A stretch of DNA of 64,000 nucleotides from Kalaharituber pfeilii. Taxonomy: Eukaryota; Ascomycota; Pezizomycetes; Pezizales; Pezizaceae. Shown one piece after another: positions 48,324-58,543 of this stretch. Numbering within the stretch: position 1 is the first letter of the stretch; every line of letters starts with the position of its first letter. The DNA is taken from contig WHUZ01000029.1 of NCBI GenBank assembly GCA_015179045.1, positions 434,001 to 498,000 of the forward strand. Reading direction: 5' to 3'. The position numbers were made by a program, and so were the translations under genes. Below the pieces are notes generated by a model. That model ran no database searches. It saw only the letters and a list, made by a program, of their open reading frames with translations, and was not told where the DNA came from.

Positions 48324-48524
48324 TTATGACAATCTGTTCTTGATCTGTTCTTGAATTGTGACGATCTGTTCTTGAATCCTTGTCGTTTGTTCTTGCAAAG
48401 CTGTCATTCTAGCAGCCAAGTCAAAGGCCTGAATGTTTGAAATTTTCGAAAGATCTGGACCTATAGGCCTAACCCATTCTGTATTCGCTGGAAGTCTGGC
48501 TGTTCCATTCTTGAGGCTATGCAT
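48324..48524 (-). pseudogene. N-terminal fragment of an orphan coiled-coil ORF, frameshifted
   Basis: The minus-strand frame starts with an ATG (MHSLKNGTARLPANTEWVRP). It contains a predicted coiled coil of repeated QEQ-heptads from about residue 44. It ends after 66 codons because an 11-bp unit (CAAGAACAGAT on the coding strand) occurs twice in tandem at 48332-48353. Past the duplication the shifted frame stays open and still reads QQETAQNHEQKK, as a coiled coil would. Together with the fragment at 47583-47817 it may be one decayed gene. Function unknown. Confidence 0.45.
48332..48353. repeat. 11-bp tandem duplication
   Basis: ATCTGTTCTTG is present twice in direct succession (48332-48342 and 48343-48353). 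A third related copy (GATCTGTTCTTG) lies at 48363-48374. The perfect duplication changes the reading frame of the overlapping minus-strand ORF. Confidence 0.85.
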
Positions 48525-49289
48525 ATCCCATGTCAGCTTATTTCAGAGAAATTCCCTTCTCAGAGCAAATCATAAACCTGCCTTTACTCAACAGAAAAAC
48601 TCTACCAACCGATCAGTATCCCTCGAGATAAATTCAAATTTCACTTACCTTTAACCACGTAGGAAAAACCTTAGCTAGAACGTAGCGAAGCGGAGGGTGA
48701 GCGAAGCGAGACCGGAGTGAGAGAAGATATCCTATGCAATAGAGGGGGAGCGTAGTCTCGTAACCAGACGCTGACTAAGCGAAATTTCATGCTTCACTAG
48801 CAAGCTAGTCTCATACCAAAGCCTAGCTGATACCAAAGCCTAGCTGGCATCTCCGCTCCGCCAAAGTTGGTTGATCCCGCAACTAGTCTCGGGACTTCCG
48901 TAATATTCAACCAGATTATTCTGCAATATAGTTTTGAGCAATTCAAATGAACATCAGAAATTGTAAATATTCCATACCTACGTCCCAAGCATATAATGAT
49001 TGAACTATCTCATAGTATTTTAACTCATCTTTATAAATTTGAGATATCGCATTGGTTAATAGATTGATTGTACTTCATAATGGTACCAGAACAAATAATA
49101 AAGACACTATGAGGCCTACAGGATACAATCTGTATTACTTGAAGATTAGCTCAATTATCAAAGCTACTTCAACTTACGTAACTGCAAGTAGGAAGGTATT
49201 ACGTTCTGAAAGGTCTATATGACTACCTGACTATAGCCTTACCAAAAGGTACAATAGCAATAGTAGACTATAGTAGTAGCTCGGTCATA
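48525..49289. other. gene-free stretch
   Basis: A stretch near 48675-48720 is rich in GCGAAGC/GAGCGAAGCG, similar in flavour to the one near 22590-22625. The 15-bp phrase CATACCAAAGCCTAGCTG or close to it occurs twice near 48811-48847. No gene is supportable. Confidence 0.45.
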
Positions 49290-49745
49290 GTAGTTTAGTA
49301 GTGGTAATCTATGGCAGTTCAGTAGACTATGGTGATTTGATGGACTATGATAGTAGCGAACTACTTATTTCCGGCAGACTATGGTTGCAGCGGACTATGG
49401 CTTTCCGGCAGACTATGGTTACAGCGGACTATGACTTTCCAGTTGATTACGGCTTTCTGACGGACTACGGTTGTAGCGAACTATAGCTTTTCTGATAGAC
49501 TACAGTTTTCCACGGACTACGGCTTTCTGGCATATGATAGTGGTAGTATCGAGCAAGCCATAGTAGTAGCGAACTATAGCAGCAGCAGAACTACGATAGC
49601 AGCAGACTATAGTAGTTCAGCAGAACAGTAATTATGTAGGTAGACAACAGTGGTGGTAGACTATAGAAGTGGTAAACTACAGTTACTAGTAGTGGCGGAC
49701 TACAGTGGCGACAGACTACAGTGGCGAGAGTAGGATTATAGTATA
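49290..49745. repeat. degenerate minisatellite of GACTATGG-type units
   Basis: About 450 bp consist of diverged tandem units of roughly 15-20 bp, each containing GACTA(T/C)(G/A)GT or CGGACTATGGCTTTCC. Neighbouring units differ by several substitutions and small gaps. Open frames here rich in DYG are by-products of the repeat. Confidence 0.8.
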
Positions 49746-50859
49746 GAAACGTAGTCTGGTTGTACTACCCCCCCGTAGGGTTAAGTAAAGTACTATAGAT
49801 TTAAGATTGGGTTTGGTGTCATTGAATTTAGACTAGAGATACGTAAACATTCAGTTGTGGTTGTCGTAACAAGCGGAATGACTAAGCAAAACCTGGCACT
49901 AACAAATTCGGGAGCCAGACGCTCCTAGCCGCCGCCTCTCAAATTTCATGCGAACCGCTGACTAAGCCTGGTTAGGGAACCCTTGGGTATACAATATGTT
50001 CGCGGCAAGTCTGACACAGCGTGCTGAAGCCTCAAAAATCTCTCGGCATCTAAACCTAGATAAGAAAGAGGGTAGCCATAATAGGTAATTGCAGGCATCC
50101 TGTCGCGCAAGCCTGGGCCTATCAGACCACACTCTAACAACGAATTACACAGCTAGCATACATACAGTCTCCAATCACAAAGATCGTATTTAGCATAAGT
50201 AGTCCCGTGATTCTCAACCTTTTGCTATCATAGTCGAATCATTCTAGCACCATATGGCATTCATGATGACGGTGCTTCTGCATTGACACTCATGCATGCC
50301 GGTACTTGAGCCAATTCTTGCTTGCTTTTCTTCTACCACCGCACCAATTAAAGCGCCATCAGCGTTGTTCATACGCCGTCCTAACGCTTCCACTGTGGGG
50401 TTGTTGCAAGCTAATAAAAAGGTTGGGTGAAAGGAGACCAAACTGCGCACAAGTACTCTAGTAGTGCACCCCAATACTCCTTTCGCAACTGGGAGCTGCA
50501 GCTGGGATTAAAAATTGAACTTCAATCTTCGATCTACTCTGCTCCTTCTCCACCTGCTCCTCCATATACTGGCCTGCCCCTTCGAAGGAAAGTCTGAATT
50601 GAAAATCTTTTCTGAAAATCAGATTCTAAGATATCATATATGGCGCAAGATGTATTAGGTATACGGGCTAGATATTCTTAAGTACATTGATGACCCCTGA
50701 CTTTCCTCGCAAAATAGAACAAATGATATGTGAATAAATCCTGGATACGCGCCCCGCTTGGACCATACCAGCAGGCATAGGAGCCAACGTCCGTTACTTA
50801 GCGTACAAGTACTTACTAAATCATGCAGATGGTAAGCTTAAAAAGAGGTTTACACAAAC
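49746..50859. other. gene-free stretch
   Basis: I see no gene. The phrases AATTTCATGC and GACTAAGC near 49936-49970 also occur near 48770-48795, so this may be part of a dispersed repeat. Confidence 0.4.
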
Positions 50860-51163
50860 TATGGTGCCGGAAGTTAAAGCGGACATATCTACCCACCAAA
50901 CTTTCCAACCCGATCAGCTCCACCAAATCAAGTCTGATTTCAATGATTATATCATAGATTTGTTCAGCACTTGAAAAGGAACAAATCTATGATATCCATT
51001 GTTAATTTGAGGAAAGATTGGTGGAGCTGATAAGCGCCAAGCATAAGGCTTTTTGGAGCCTATGTTACATATGTGGGGCGCAAACCACTTAAAAAAAATT
51101 TGGCCTAACTCTAGCCAAAGAAGGTTAATGATCGGTAGCAAGAAATGTCCGCCCGGCACCATA
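50860..51163. mobile_element. foldback (large imperfect hairpin) element
   Basis: Outer ends TATGGTGCCGG (50860-50870) and its complement (51153-51163) are inverted. Matching inner blocks are GCGGACAT/ATGTCCGC, GATCAGCTCCACCAA against TTGGTGGAGCTGAT, and ATCATAGATTTGTTC against GAACAAATCTATGAT around a loop near 50967-50979. The right arm carries an extra internal segment of about 90 bp. The structure fits a foldback or MITE-like element. No target duplication is clear. Confidence 0.6.
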
Positions 51164-54100
51164 CTACTTGACTTGGCCCACACTTCCAATTGTAACAGGA
51201 GTAGGTATGTCTCCTCTCCGCAGTAGTGGCATTCACGTGAAGCTGAAAGGAAATTAGTTGCCGACGTGAAGTGGAATATTTATTCACCAGCCAAACTGAA
51301 CATACTCAAAAGGCGTGCATGTAGGCTACAGACGGTGTATAACTGACGATGGAACTATATGTAAATTTCGATGAATTTACTGCTTACCACTCAAATTAGC
51401 TTAATACATACCTCTACCTGATCAATGAATTGTGTCGGGGCGAACTTATTAACTGGAACGGAAATCCAGACCCTGGAGCTTGAACATGAATTTGAACCCA
51501 AAATGGCGCCCAATAATATCAGTGCCACTCCTATGAACTTCGGAAACATGTGCTGGGCTCGCGAAATAACTACTGAATTCCGCCTAGTTTCATACTTTAA
51601 CCTGAGAAAAGAATAAGGCTATGACTGCCATTTCCAGACAGCAACGACGGCCATCACAATAGTAAAGTACTAGTGTCCGACTGGTTGCATAACATCTCGA
51701 ACACCGAGATCAAAGTTGGCACTTCTGACCCACTTAGGATTTGCAGTCCATCAACTGTAAGACCCAGTGTATGAATTCTACAATGCGGCTTCTGTGAATG
51801 TATGAGCCCTTGTCAACGGGCTGGATTCTTCGGTTTAGTCCTGCATTTGCACTGAAAACAGCGATATCTGATACATCATGTATCGCTTCGGCAACTGCCT
51901 TGTTTGTTAATGTTGAGGTCTTGCAAAAAGAAATTTGACTCTCCGGTGCCCCTAGAGAGTTTTCACGGTCATATTGTTGGCAGTACTTGAACTAAGCGAG
52001 AGAGGAGACTAGTCTGTCTAGTCTAATTGGTGATCAAGCCAGAGTATTGGGCAACTGTCCCCGTGTCTGGATACTCGAAGCAATACCTATAGCATTTGAT
52101 GAAATTTTTTCAATATGTTTGGAGGTGCATGTGTGCATGCGCTGCAATATGCCCCATCAACCATAAGCTGGAAGCGAGTGAGACTGCAACGTATACAACA
52201 CGTATTTTCACCCTTCAGTTCCACCCTTCAGTTTCATGTTGTTAATATCACAGTTGGTCATCACTTGAGATATCAAGTGCTAAACAAAATGCTATCTGAA
52301 TGCGTAAGCAAACGGTGTCTTAGCATGCTACCGGCTCTTCTTCTGCTAATGAAGAGCGATTTTACTGGCGATTAGCTTGCTACCTCAATGCCTAAATATA
52401 TCATCTGAAGTAATATTTATTGATTGACTCTATTGTTTTGTTTCATGAGCTCAAAAAAAATTTACAGCTCATCTCTAGATTTTCTGCGGACCGGCGGCGC
52501 ATTCGCGATACTGAATTTGCTGGAGGTGGAGTAGACAGGTGGGGTGAGGGCATGATAAACAGCCTGAGAGCAGCACGGCCTAATAAAGTGGAAACCTGGA
52601 GTCGATGTAGTATCATACCAAGCCCCTAGGGGTTAATGGCCGTCTCGAACCGGTCGAATGCAGTGTCACCATAGTTTTGCACAATGAATTCACTTGAATG
52701 TCACGATAAAGGCGGGCTGCGGCTTTTTCGTTCTTTGAGATTGTCTTGACAGTTCCGGCACAACGCCAATGTCCAAGACAGACAGGCAGCCGGATATAGA
52801 CATCATAGGCATACAAAGCTCTATCTGGATGACTATTATTGATTGACAATACTAGTTGCTTGGAATCATCTTGAGTCTGTAGAGTACAGGTCATTGCCGA
52901 CATGGAAAATAAAGGCTGAAAACGGTAGGTATGACTGACCAACTAACGTCACAAGCCCATGTGAACACACGCGAGTAGGCTAGCACTTCACTCAGGGAAA
53001 TTAGGCGTAGCCAATGGACGATCGTTCCAAACCTCCACAATTGCCCTCTATGCTCTCTCATGGCCCCAGTGGTCTTGCTATCCACACTCGTAGACATCGA
53101 GTCTAGGCTATTCTTGTTCTCACACCCGCTATGATATTCTGGCATGAGGCCTTGGCATAAATATTTTGGCCCACCAGCCGCCCCCGTCAAATTGAGAACA
53201 GAATCAAATGCACGCCTAAGTGCTGGTTCCCAGTACTTCGAGCCTTGCAACTCTTGCCTACTAGCCCTGAATGACATGCTGCGGGGATGGTATTGGGCAT
53301 CGAAACTTGCGACATGCTGCGTGCGCATCGTAGCGCATACGCCGCGTGAAGCTTCATGACAACAAGCCGGAGTGATTGATTCCTGAGACTTGGAGCGAGA
53401 ACAAATCCTGAGTGAACTTGCAGTCAAAGAAATTATACTCAAACTGTAGTCTGACTTCTAAAATTGATTTACGTTACATGCATTGGGCACAGCTCTTGCA
53501 AGATATGTTACAGGGGCCAAAGAAACAACCAACCTCTCCGGATTTGAGTACCGTCACTTTTGTTTCCAAGTTTGGACAGACACAGTTGGAAGTAAGCAGA
53601 GGGTTAAGGCAGCAGGCTGCGAGGATCGCTCCATAGATTGTCTCGCACATCACCCGTGATAGTTAGTTCTTGACTTGCGCCGTTGACACTGAGTACGCAA
53701 CCAGAATACCTAGTAGCCTTTCGGCGCTTACTTAGTCTGTTTACCTTAGTCTGGTTGTGTTGACCTCACCTCACACTACTGCCTAATCAGGTAAGTGGAA
53801 TGTGCACTTCTTTTTGCCTTGTAGCAACGCTGCCAAGCCAGGGCCAGTTACATCCCTTCTGGTCTTTCTACCTGATGCCCGCAAACCTTTGCTTGTTTTT
53901 GGCAAACTGGAAGGTTGTTTTTACAGAATATGCTCAGTTTAAATGATCATCACCTAGATTCCCGATGCTTGCTTGATATCTCGGAATTCACTCGCAGGGC
54001 GCCACTAAAAGGAGAGCTACTCACACAGAGTCTCTTCCTCCTTCTTACCCAGTTCATGGTCATTATAATATATCTGGGGATATCTGGGAGCCGCGCGCTG

Positions 54101-56818
54101 ATTGCGTCCTAATCATGTGCGCTGTTTAGTTTTGTCCCTAGAATACATCAACAGGGGGCGTGGGATGCCCATGACGTTACTTCGTAGTCTATTTCTTTTT
54201 TTAGGATTCTGCTTGAAGACGAAGCGACTTACGACGCAACAATTGGGAACGTTCGGTAATTCACCCGTTACTATTGTCTGGTTTTGGCCGCTTGTCATAA
54301 GGGATATATTGCCAGGTCATGAGTTTCACTGGGCCATGCGACGGGATATTTGAAGCATGTTGGTATGATATGAACTGAAAACATGTTGCAATGAACGGTC
54401 AGCAATGCATCAAACAGTATGGGCCATGCGAGATTAGTTGCAAGGCAAGAAGCGATATGTATTTCGTTACCAGCATTTAGTGATGCAGGTGGGGGCCAAG
54501 TTATAGGCCATGCGAGTGGTCTGCGAGCAGGTGAGGCTAAGGCTGCCTGTACCTGACTTTGGGAGCAAAATTGTATGGAAAATACCCGTCAGTAGCAATA
54601 TCCATCGCCGATCCGGTAAACTTTTCTCGCACGGCCATAACAGCCCTACCTGCATCACTAAATGCCAGTAACGAGTACTTGCATGAAAACTATCACTATA
54701 AGTGACATTCCAGCAATATAGGATTGTAACACTGGCCCTAAAAGCTTAGGGTGCCCGAGCTCCTGCTTGAGCTCGCAGCCACCTAAAAAACCTCGGGATG
54801 TCGACATGGTCCATATGGGGGGGGGGGAGCAACATTTGCATTGGGCCTCTGGTTTATCAGACCGCATCGATTCTGGATGGAATACCACAGTACGTACTGG
54901 TCAGTGTGGTTTGTAAAAAAATCAAATTTAGCAGGCACGGGATTAAGGTTTTGGCAGTTCCCGCAAACGCGCCCCGATCTGCATCTCAGAATTCCAACTG
55001 CCATCGAAAGCTCTGGACACTCCAATGGTCTGGCCGTACAGCAAGGTAGCGGCTGGACACGAGACTACTACAGCAGTTACTTCTGACTACGGTGCGGCAG
55101 CAGCGAAATGATACATAATCATAGGGCTGGGGCTGCAGCGGCAAAATGATATATTACTTGTCTCAAAACCAAGAGTCGCTGGAATCAGTTCTTCAAGATG
55201 CTAGAAGTGTCGTACAGCCTGATGCATTTGCGGCATGTGGCGACATGTCAATGGCATTCTGCAGGCGAGGGTTGATGCTGTACTAGTACTGCTTGACACG
55301 ACTTTGAAATCATTGGCATCTAGTATGCAGAAGGCCTGTATGACATGAGCATTTACTGTGCTCGAGTGCAACTAACTGTAATCGAGAGAATGCACTCGAG
55401 CCTGGGGTCTGGTAATCAAGCACTGGCATGCAGCCGCTACGCTGCTCAGGACAGAGTCGAACGTTGCTGACCATCCTGACCATACTGGCCACGGCGCTCA
55501 GTACTGGCAGGCGGGCGCGCGTGGCATTCCCACAATTTCACAATCGCATCGGGCGCGGCAATGTCCTTTGCGCTCTGTACTAGCATAGTACTGTACTTCT
55601 GAGCCTGGCTTCAAGAGGGCAGTCATTCCCGGTCTGTGCCATACCCGAGATTGCAACCCAGACAACGAGGTAATTACTTCTCCACGGGCCTGCACCTGGA
55701 GTGCCCCATGATCGTTGCCGCTGGCCTTGAATTCCCTGCCTCCTCCAACCTGACTGCAGCACTCCCATGTTGCCCCTTGGCCAGGCCACGCCCTAAGCCT
55801 CGTCTGTCGCCATCCCCCCCCCCCCCCATGCAGTGAGACCTTGCTCATCACCTCAAAAATTTTTTTCTCTCTCCGCTGCAACAACCGCCCGGCCAACGCC
55901 CCCCTCTCCCACCTTTCCCCCCGTCCCCACACGCAAGCATCTGCCCATATACCCCTGCCCCCAAGAGGATCCGGACAGATTCCATAAGATGCATCATTAC
56001 AGACGTAAAAAAAGGTTTTATATATTGCCAAGGGATTCGACGTCCTCCCATCGAGGCATCGACAGACTGCGCAACTCTAGAATTCCAACATCTTGCGTGA
56101 GAGATACTTCTGTCTATAGGCCCCCAATTACCACCGGATCGCTAGCAGACTTCTCCTACCCATTCACCCTGATCCCTTTGGCTGCCTGTCGCATCGTTCA
56201 GGACACCATTGTGGCTAGTGTTAGCTCGGGACCATTGCATAAGGTGCGCTTCCTTACCCTCCCGAAGGGCCATTTTGCCACACGCCCGGAGCTTCCTCTT
56301 TCCCCCCCGCTGGCTGTTTTAATTTCTGCCCCCTCCAATCTCACAGATAAAACTGCCCTCCCCCCGTCTCTCAACTGGGCCAAAATGTTCCTTAGTCATA
56401 AGCTCGCGGCCTCCCCCTCGTGGACAGCTCATCTAACCGAAGCTAGAGGGCATTCCAAGACTCCCGCCATTCCTGTTGCTCTAATTGACCATTCCGCTAT
56501 GGTTAAGAACCCGGAGTCATAGAAATTCTTGACTAGGCTCGTTAGGCCCCACCAAAATCCGAACCACGCCTTATTTACTCAACCCTCCACCCGCCTTCAC
56601 CAATATTGAGCAAGGAAAAAAAAAAAGAAAAAGAAAAAAAAAAAGAAAATCAATACCAAAACGCCCATCGAGCGTGATCAGCAGGGAGCTTGAGCCATTG
56701 CGCGCAGCACCGGCATTCATTTTTCAACCGAGCTTTTACTCCTTGAAAAAGAAGCCGTAGCCACCCCCTCTCTCTCCTATCCCCTTTCTCCTCCAGCCTT
56801 CACTTTTGGACCTTCACC
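51164..56818. other. long gene-poor stretch
   Basis: No gene is supportable in these 5.6 kb. Open frames exist, the largest about 183 codons on the minus strand (52891-53442) and about 178 on the plus strand (55989-56522), but they show no motif or splice evidence. C-runs (55811-55827) and A-rich tracts (about 56617-56648) occur. The end is the presumed promoter and pyrimidine-rich leader of the gene at 56819. Confidence 0.45.
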
Positions 56819-58543
56819 ATGTTACTCCCTCTTTCATCCTCGTGGCCTCGCGAATCACTGGATTGTGGTATCGGAACTCAATTCAACGTTGATGTGGATA
56901 GCTATGATGGTTCGGCTACAGTGAGCGCCATATTAGTTCCCTCTAGGTCGAAGCCGACAGAGGAGGATTCTTTCAGTCCACCCCAGGTCCTTTCCGATTC
57001 TACGTTCTCTTTACTTTCAAGAAAATACTCTCCTTCAACGACAGATTCATCGTGCGAATGTTCAGAGAGGTCTTCGGTAGACGAAAATTTTCATTGCGGC
57101 TCTGAGTCTCCCATCATTGGGCCAATCAATTGGGACGAGAACTCTGAGTCTTGCAGTCACACCGAGGAGATGTCAGCAGGGAATTCAGACGGCGATGACA
57201 AGCAATTTAGCCTGTTGTCTCTGACACCTGACTCGTCAATGATCATCCCACCAACAGGGGTCTCCGGTATACAGCATTCATCACTGCAGCAACAAACACA
57301 ATTATTCGTCACGGAAACTAATCCTGAAAGTTTGGTGGGGGATAAACCGGAAGGATACTGCAAGGATAAAATACCGTCAATTTGTGAAAGTGGTTTCACT
57401 GGCGTTCCGAACGAAGATGAGGATTGGGCGATTTTTGCAGCAATAGCAGCTAGAGACACACTTCAGACCACCACTAGTATTCTCCCTCCAGCAACCACCA
57501 GCAGTTCACAGCAAATTCGCGCAACTCAGTCACAACTCCGCTCTGTTCCCGAAGACTTAAATAACAATTCTAGTTGCGCAACAGAAACAATCACTGCCAG
57601 CACCGTTCCATTCCAACCCAAACTTCGTCGGTCGTCGTTCAGTACATCCAGTCCTCATGCTTGCCCAACGTGTCACCTATACGCGCCGTCGACCTCGCAA
57701 ATGTTCTACTTAGATGCATGGCTAAACCAGCAGAATGACATTCACCCACAACCCTCTTCTGCTGGTCTAAAGTCTAAGCCCAGGAAAAGGGTTAGCTGGC
57801 CATCGACTACTTCAGAACTCAAAACCATCATCCAGGTCAGCAAATGGATCGAGAAGGGTGTGCATGTCCATCCTCACCCTGCTCCACGGTCAGCTCGATT
57901 GTTTGAGGATGACACTGAAGATGACTTGTCAGAAAGCGAAGAGGATGACTATGAAAGCAAACGGGTGAGGGCATGTGAGAAGGAGGAAGGTCGAATTTCC
58001 GTACGAATGAAACAGGATGCTGAGACATGCGTCCAGCTTGAAGGAAAGGAGCAGTGCGAAACCCAGACAGTGGCATCCAGAGACTCAGACAGCGAATCTA
58101 CGAGTTCTGTTGTCAGTGTAAGGTGGGATGGGTCAGGTGGCGTAAATCCACGCTGTCTTGAGAATGCCTTACAGGAACTCAACTTGTCACAATCGCAATC
58201 ATCGTCCCGGTCGTCATCAAGTTCTTCCTTATCCTCAGCGTCCTCGTCCTCCTCAACATCTGGCTCCCTTTCTCCGTCGTCTGTGACGATAGCGTCACAA
58301 TCAATTCCCAATCACCCGAAGTCCTGTAAAATCGATCAAAACTCAAAACTCAGAACAATTCCTAGTTACCCTCGGCCTCCCATACAATCAACCCAATCAC
58401 TCAGTCCGCGGAAGAAATACTCGTCGGGAGTGAAGGTTACAGTGATTGGGGGCCCATACTCGGAACACGAGGCCGCTGTGCGAATTCGAGGAATGGATCC
58501 CATAAAGCACAGGGCAATGATCGAAAACTACTGGCAATACTGA
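56819..58543 (+). CDS. orphan acidic Ser-rich protein with a PP1-docking-like motif
   Basis: An intronless ATG frame encodes 574 aa. I do not recognise a family. The protein is Ser/Thr/Glu-rich and probably largely disordered, with a poly-Ser stretch near residues 460-490. Conserved-looking islands are DEDWAIFAAIAARDTLQ (about 201-217), CPTCHLYAPSTSQMFYLDAW (about 282-301), KPRKRVSWPST (about 322-332) followed by ELKTIIQVSKWI, and the C-terminus KHRAMIENYWQY. The segment KRVSW matches the RVxF/W type of docking motif for protein phosphatase 1, which suggests a phosphatase regulator. That is inference only. The CxxC pair in CPTC could bind metal but has no second pair. The upstream leader is pyrimidine-rich and the ATG context is CACC. 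The long uninterrupted frame and biased amino-acid pattern support it as a real gene. Confidence 0.7.
   Translation: MLLPLSSSWPRESLDCGIGTQFNVDVDSYDGSATVSAILVPSRSKPTEEDSFSPPQVLSDSTFSLLSRKYSPSTTDSSCECSERSSVDENFHCGSESPIIGPINWDENSESCSHTEEMSAGNSDGDDKQFSLLSLTPDSSMIIPPTGVSGIQHSSLQQQTQLFVTETNPESLVGDKPEGYCKDKIPSICESGFTGVPNEDEDWAIFAAIAARDTLQTTTSILPPATTSSSQQIRATQSQLRSVPEDLNNNSSCATETITASTVPFQPKLRRSSFSTSSPHACPTCHLYAPSTSQMFYLDAWLNQQNDIHPQPSSAGLKSKPRKRVSWPSTTSELKTIIQVSKWIEKGVHVHPHPAPRSARLFEDDTEDDLSESEEDDYESKRVRACEKEEGRISVRMKQDAETCVQLEGKEQCETQTVASRDSDSESTSSVVSVRWDGSGGVNPRCLENALQELNLSQSQSSSRSSSSSSLSSASSSSSTSGSLSPSSVTIASQSIPNHPKSCKIDQNSKLRTIPSYPRPPIQSTQSLSPRKKYSSGVKVTVIGGPYSEHEAAVRIRGMDPIKHRAMIENYWQY

Noticed and set aside
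52891..53442. 183-codon minus-strand frame
   Set aside because: Read from TTG, with the first ATG well inside. No motif, no splice partner and no codon pattern that would support a gene; kept only as a possible orphan.
54320..54520. CCATGCGA phrase repeated three times
   Set aside because: The copies are irregularly spaced and short; this is within what chance or weak repeat decay could give.
55989..56522. 178-codon plus-strand ATG frame upstream of the orphan gene
   Set aside because: Pro/Ser/Leu-rich without a recognisable domain; it may be part of the leader or promoter region of the gene at 56819. Transcript data would decide.
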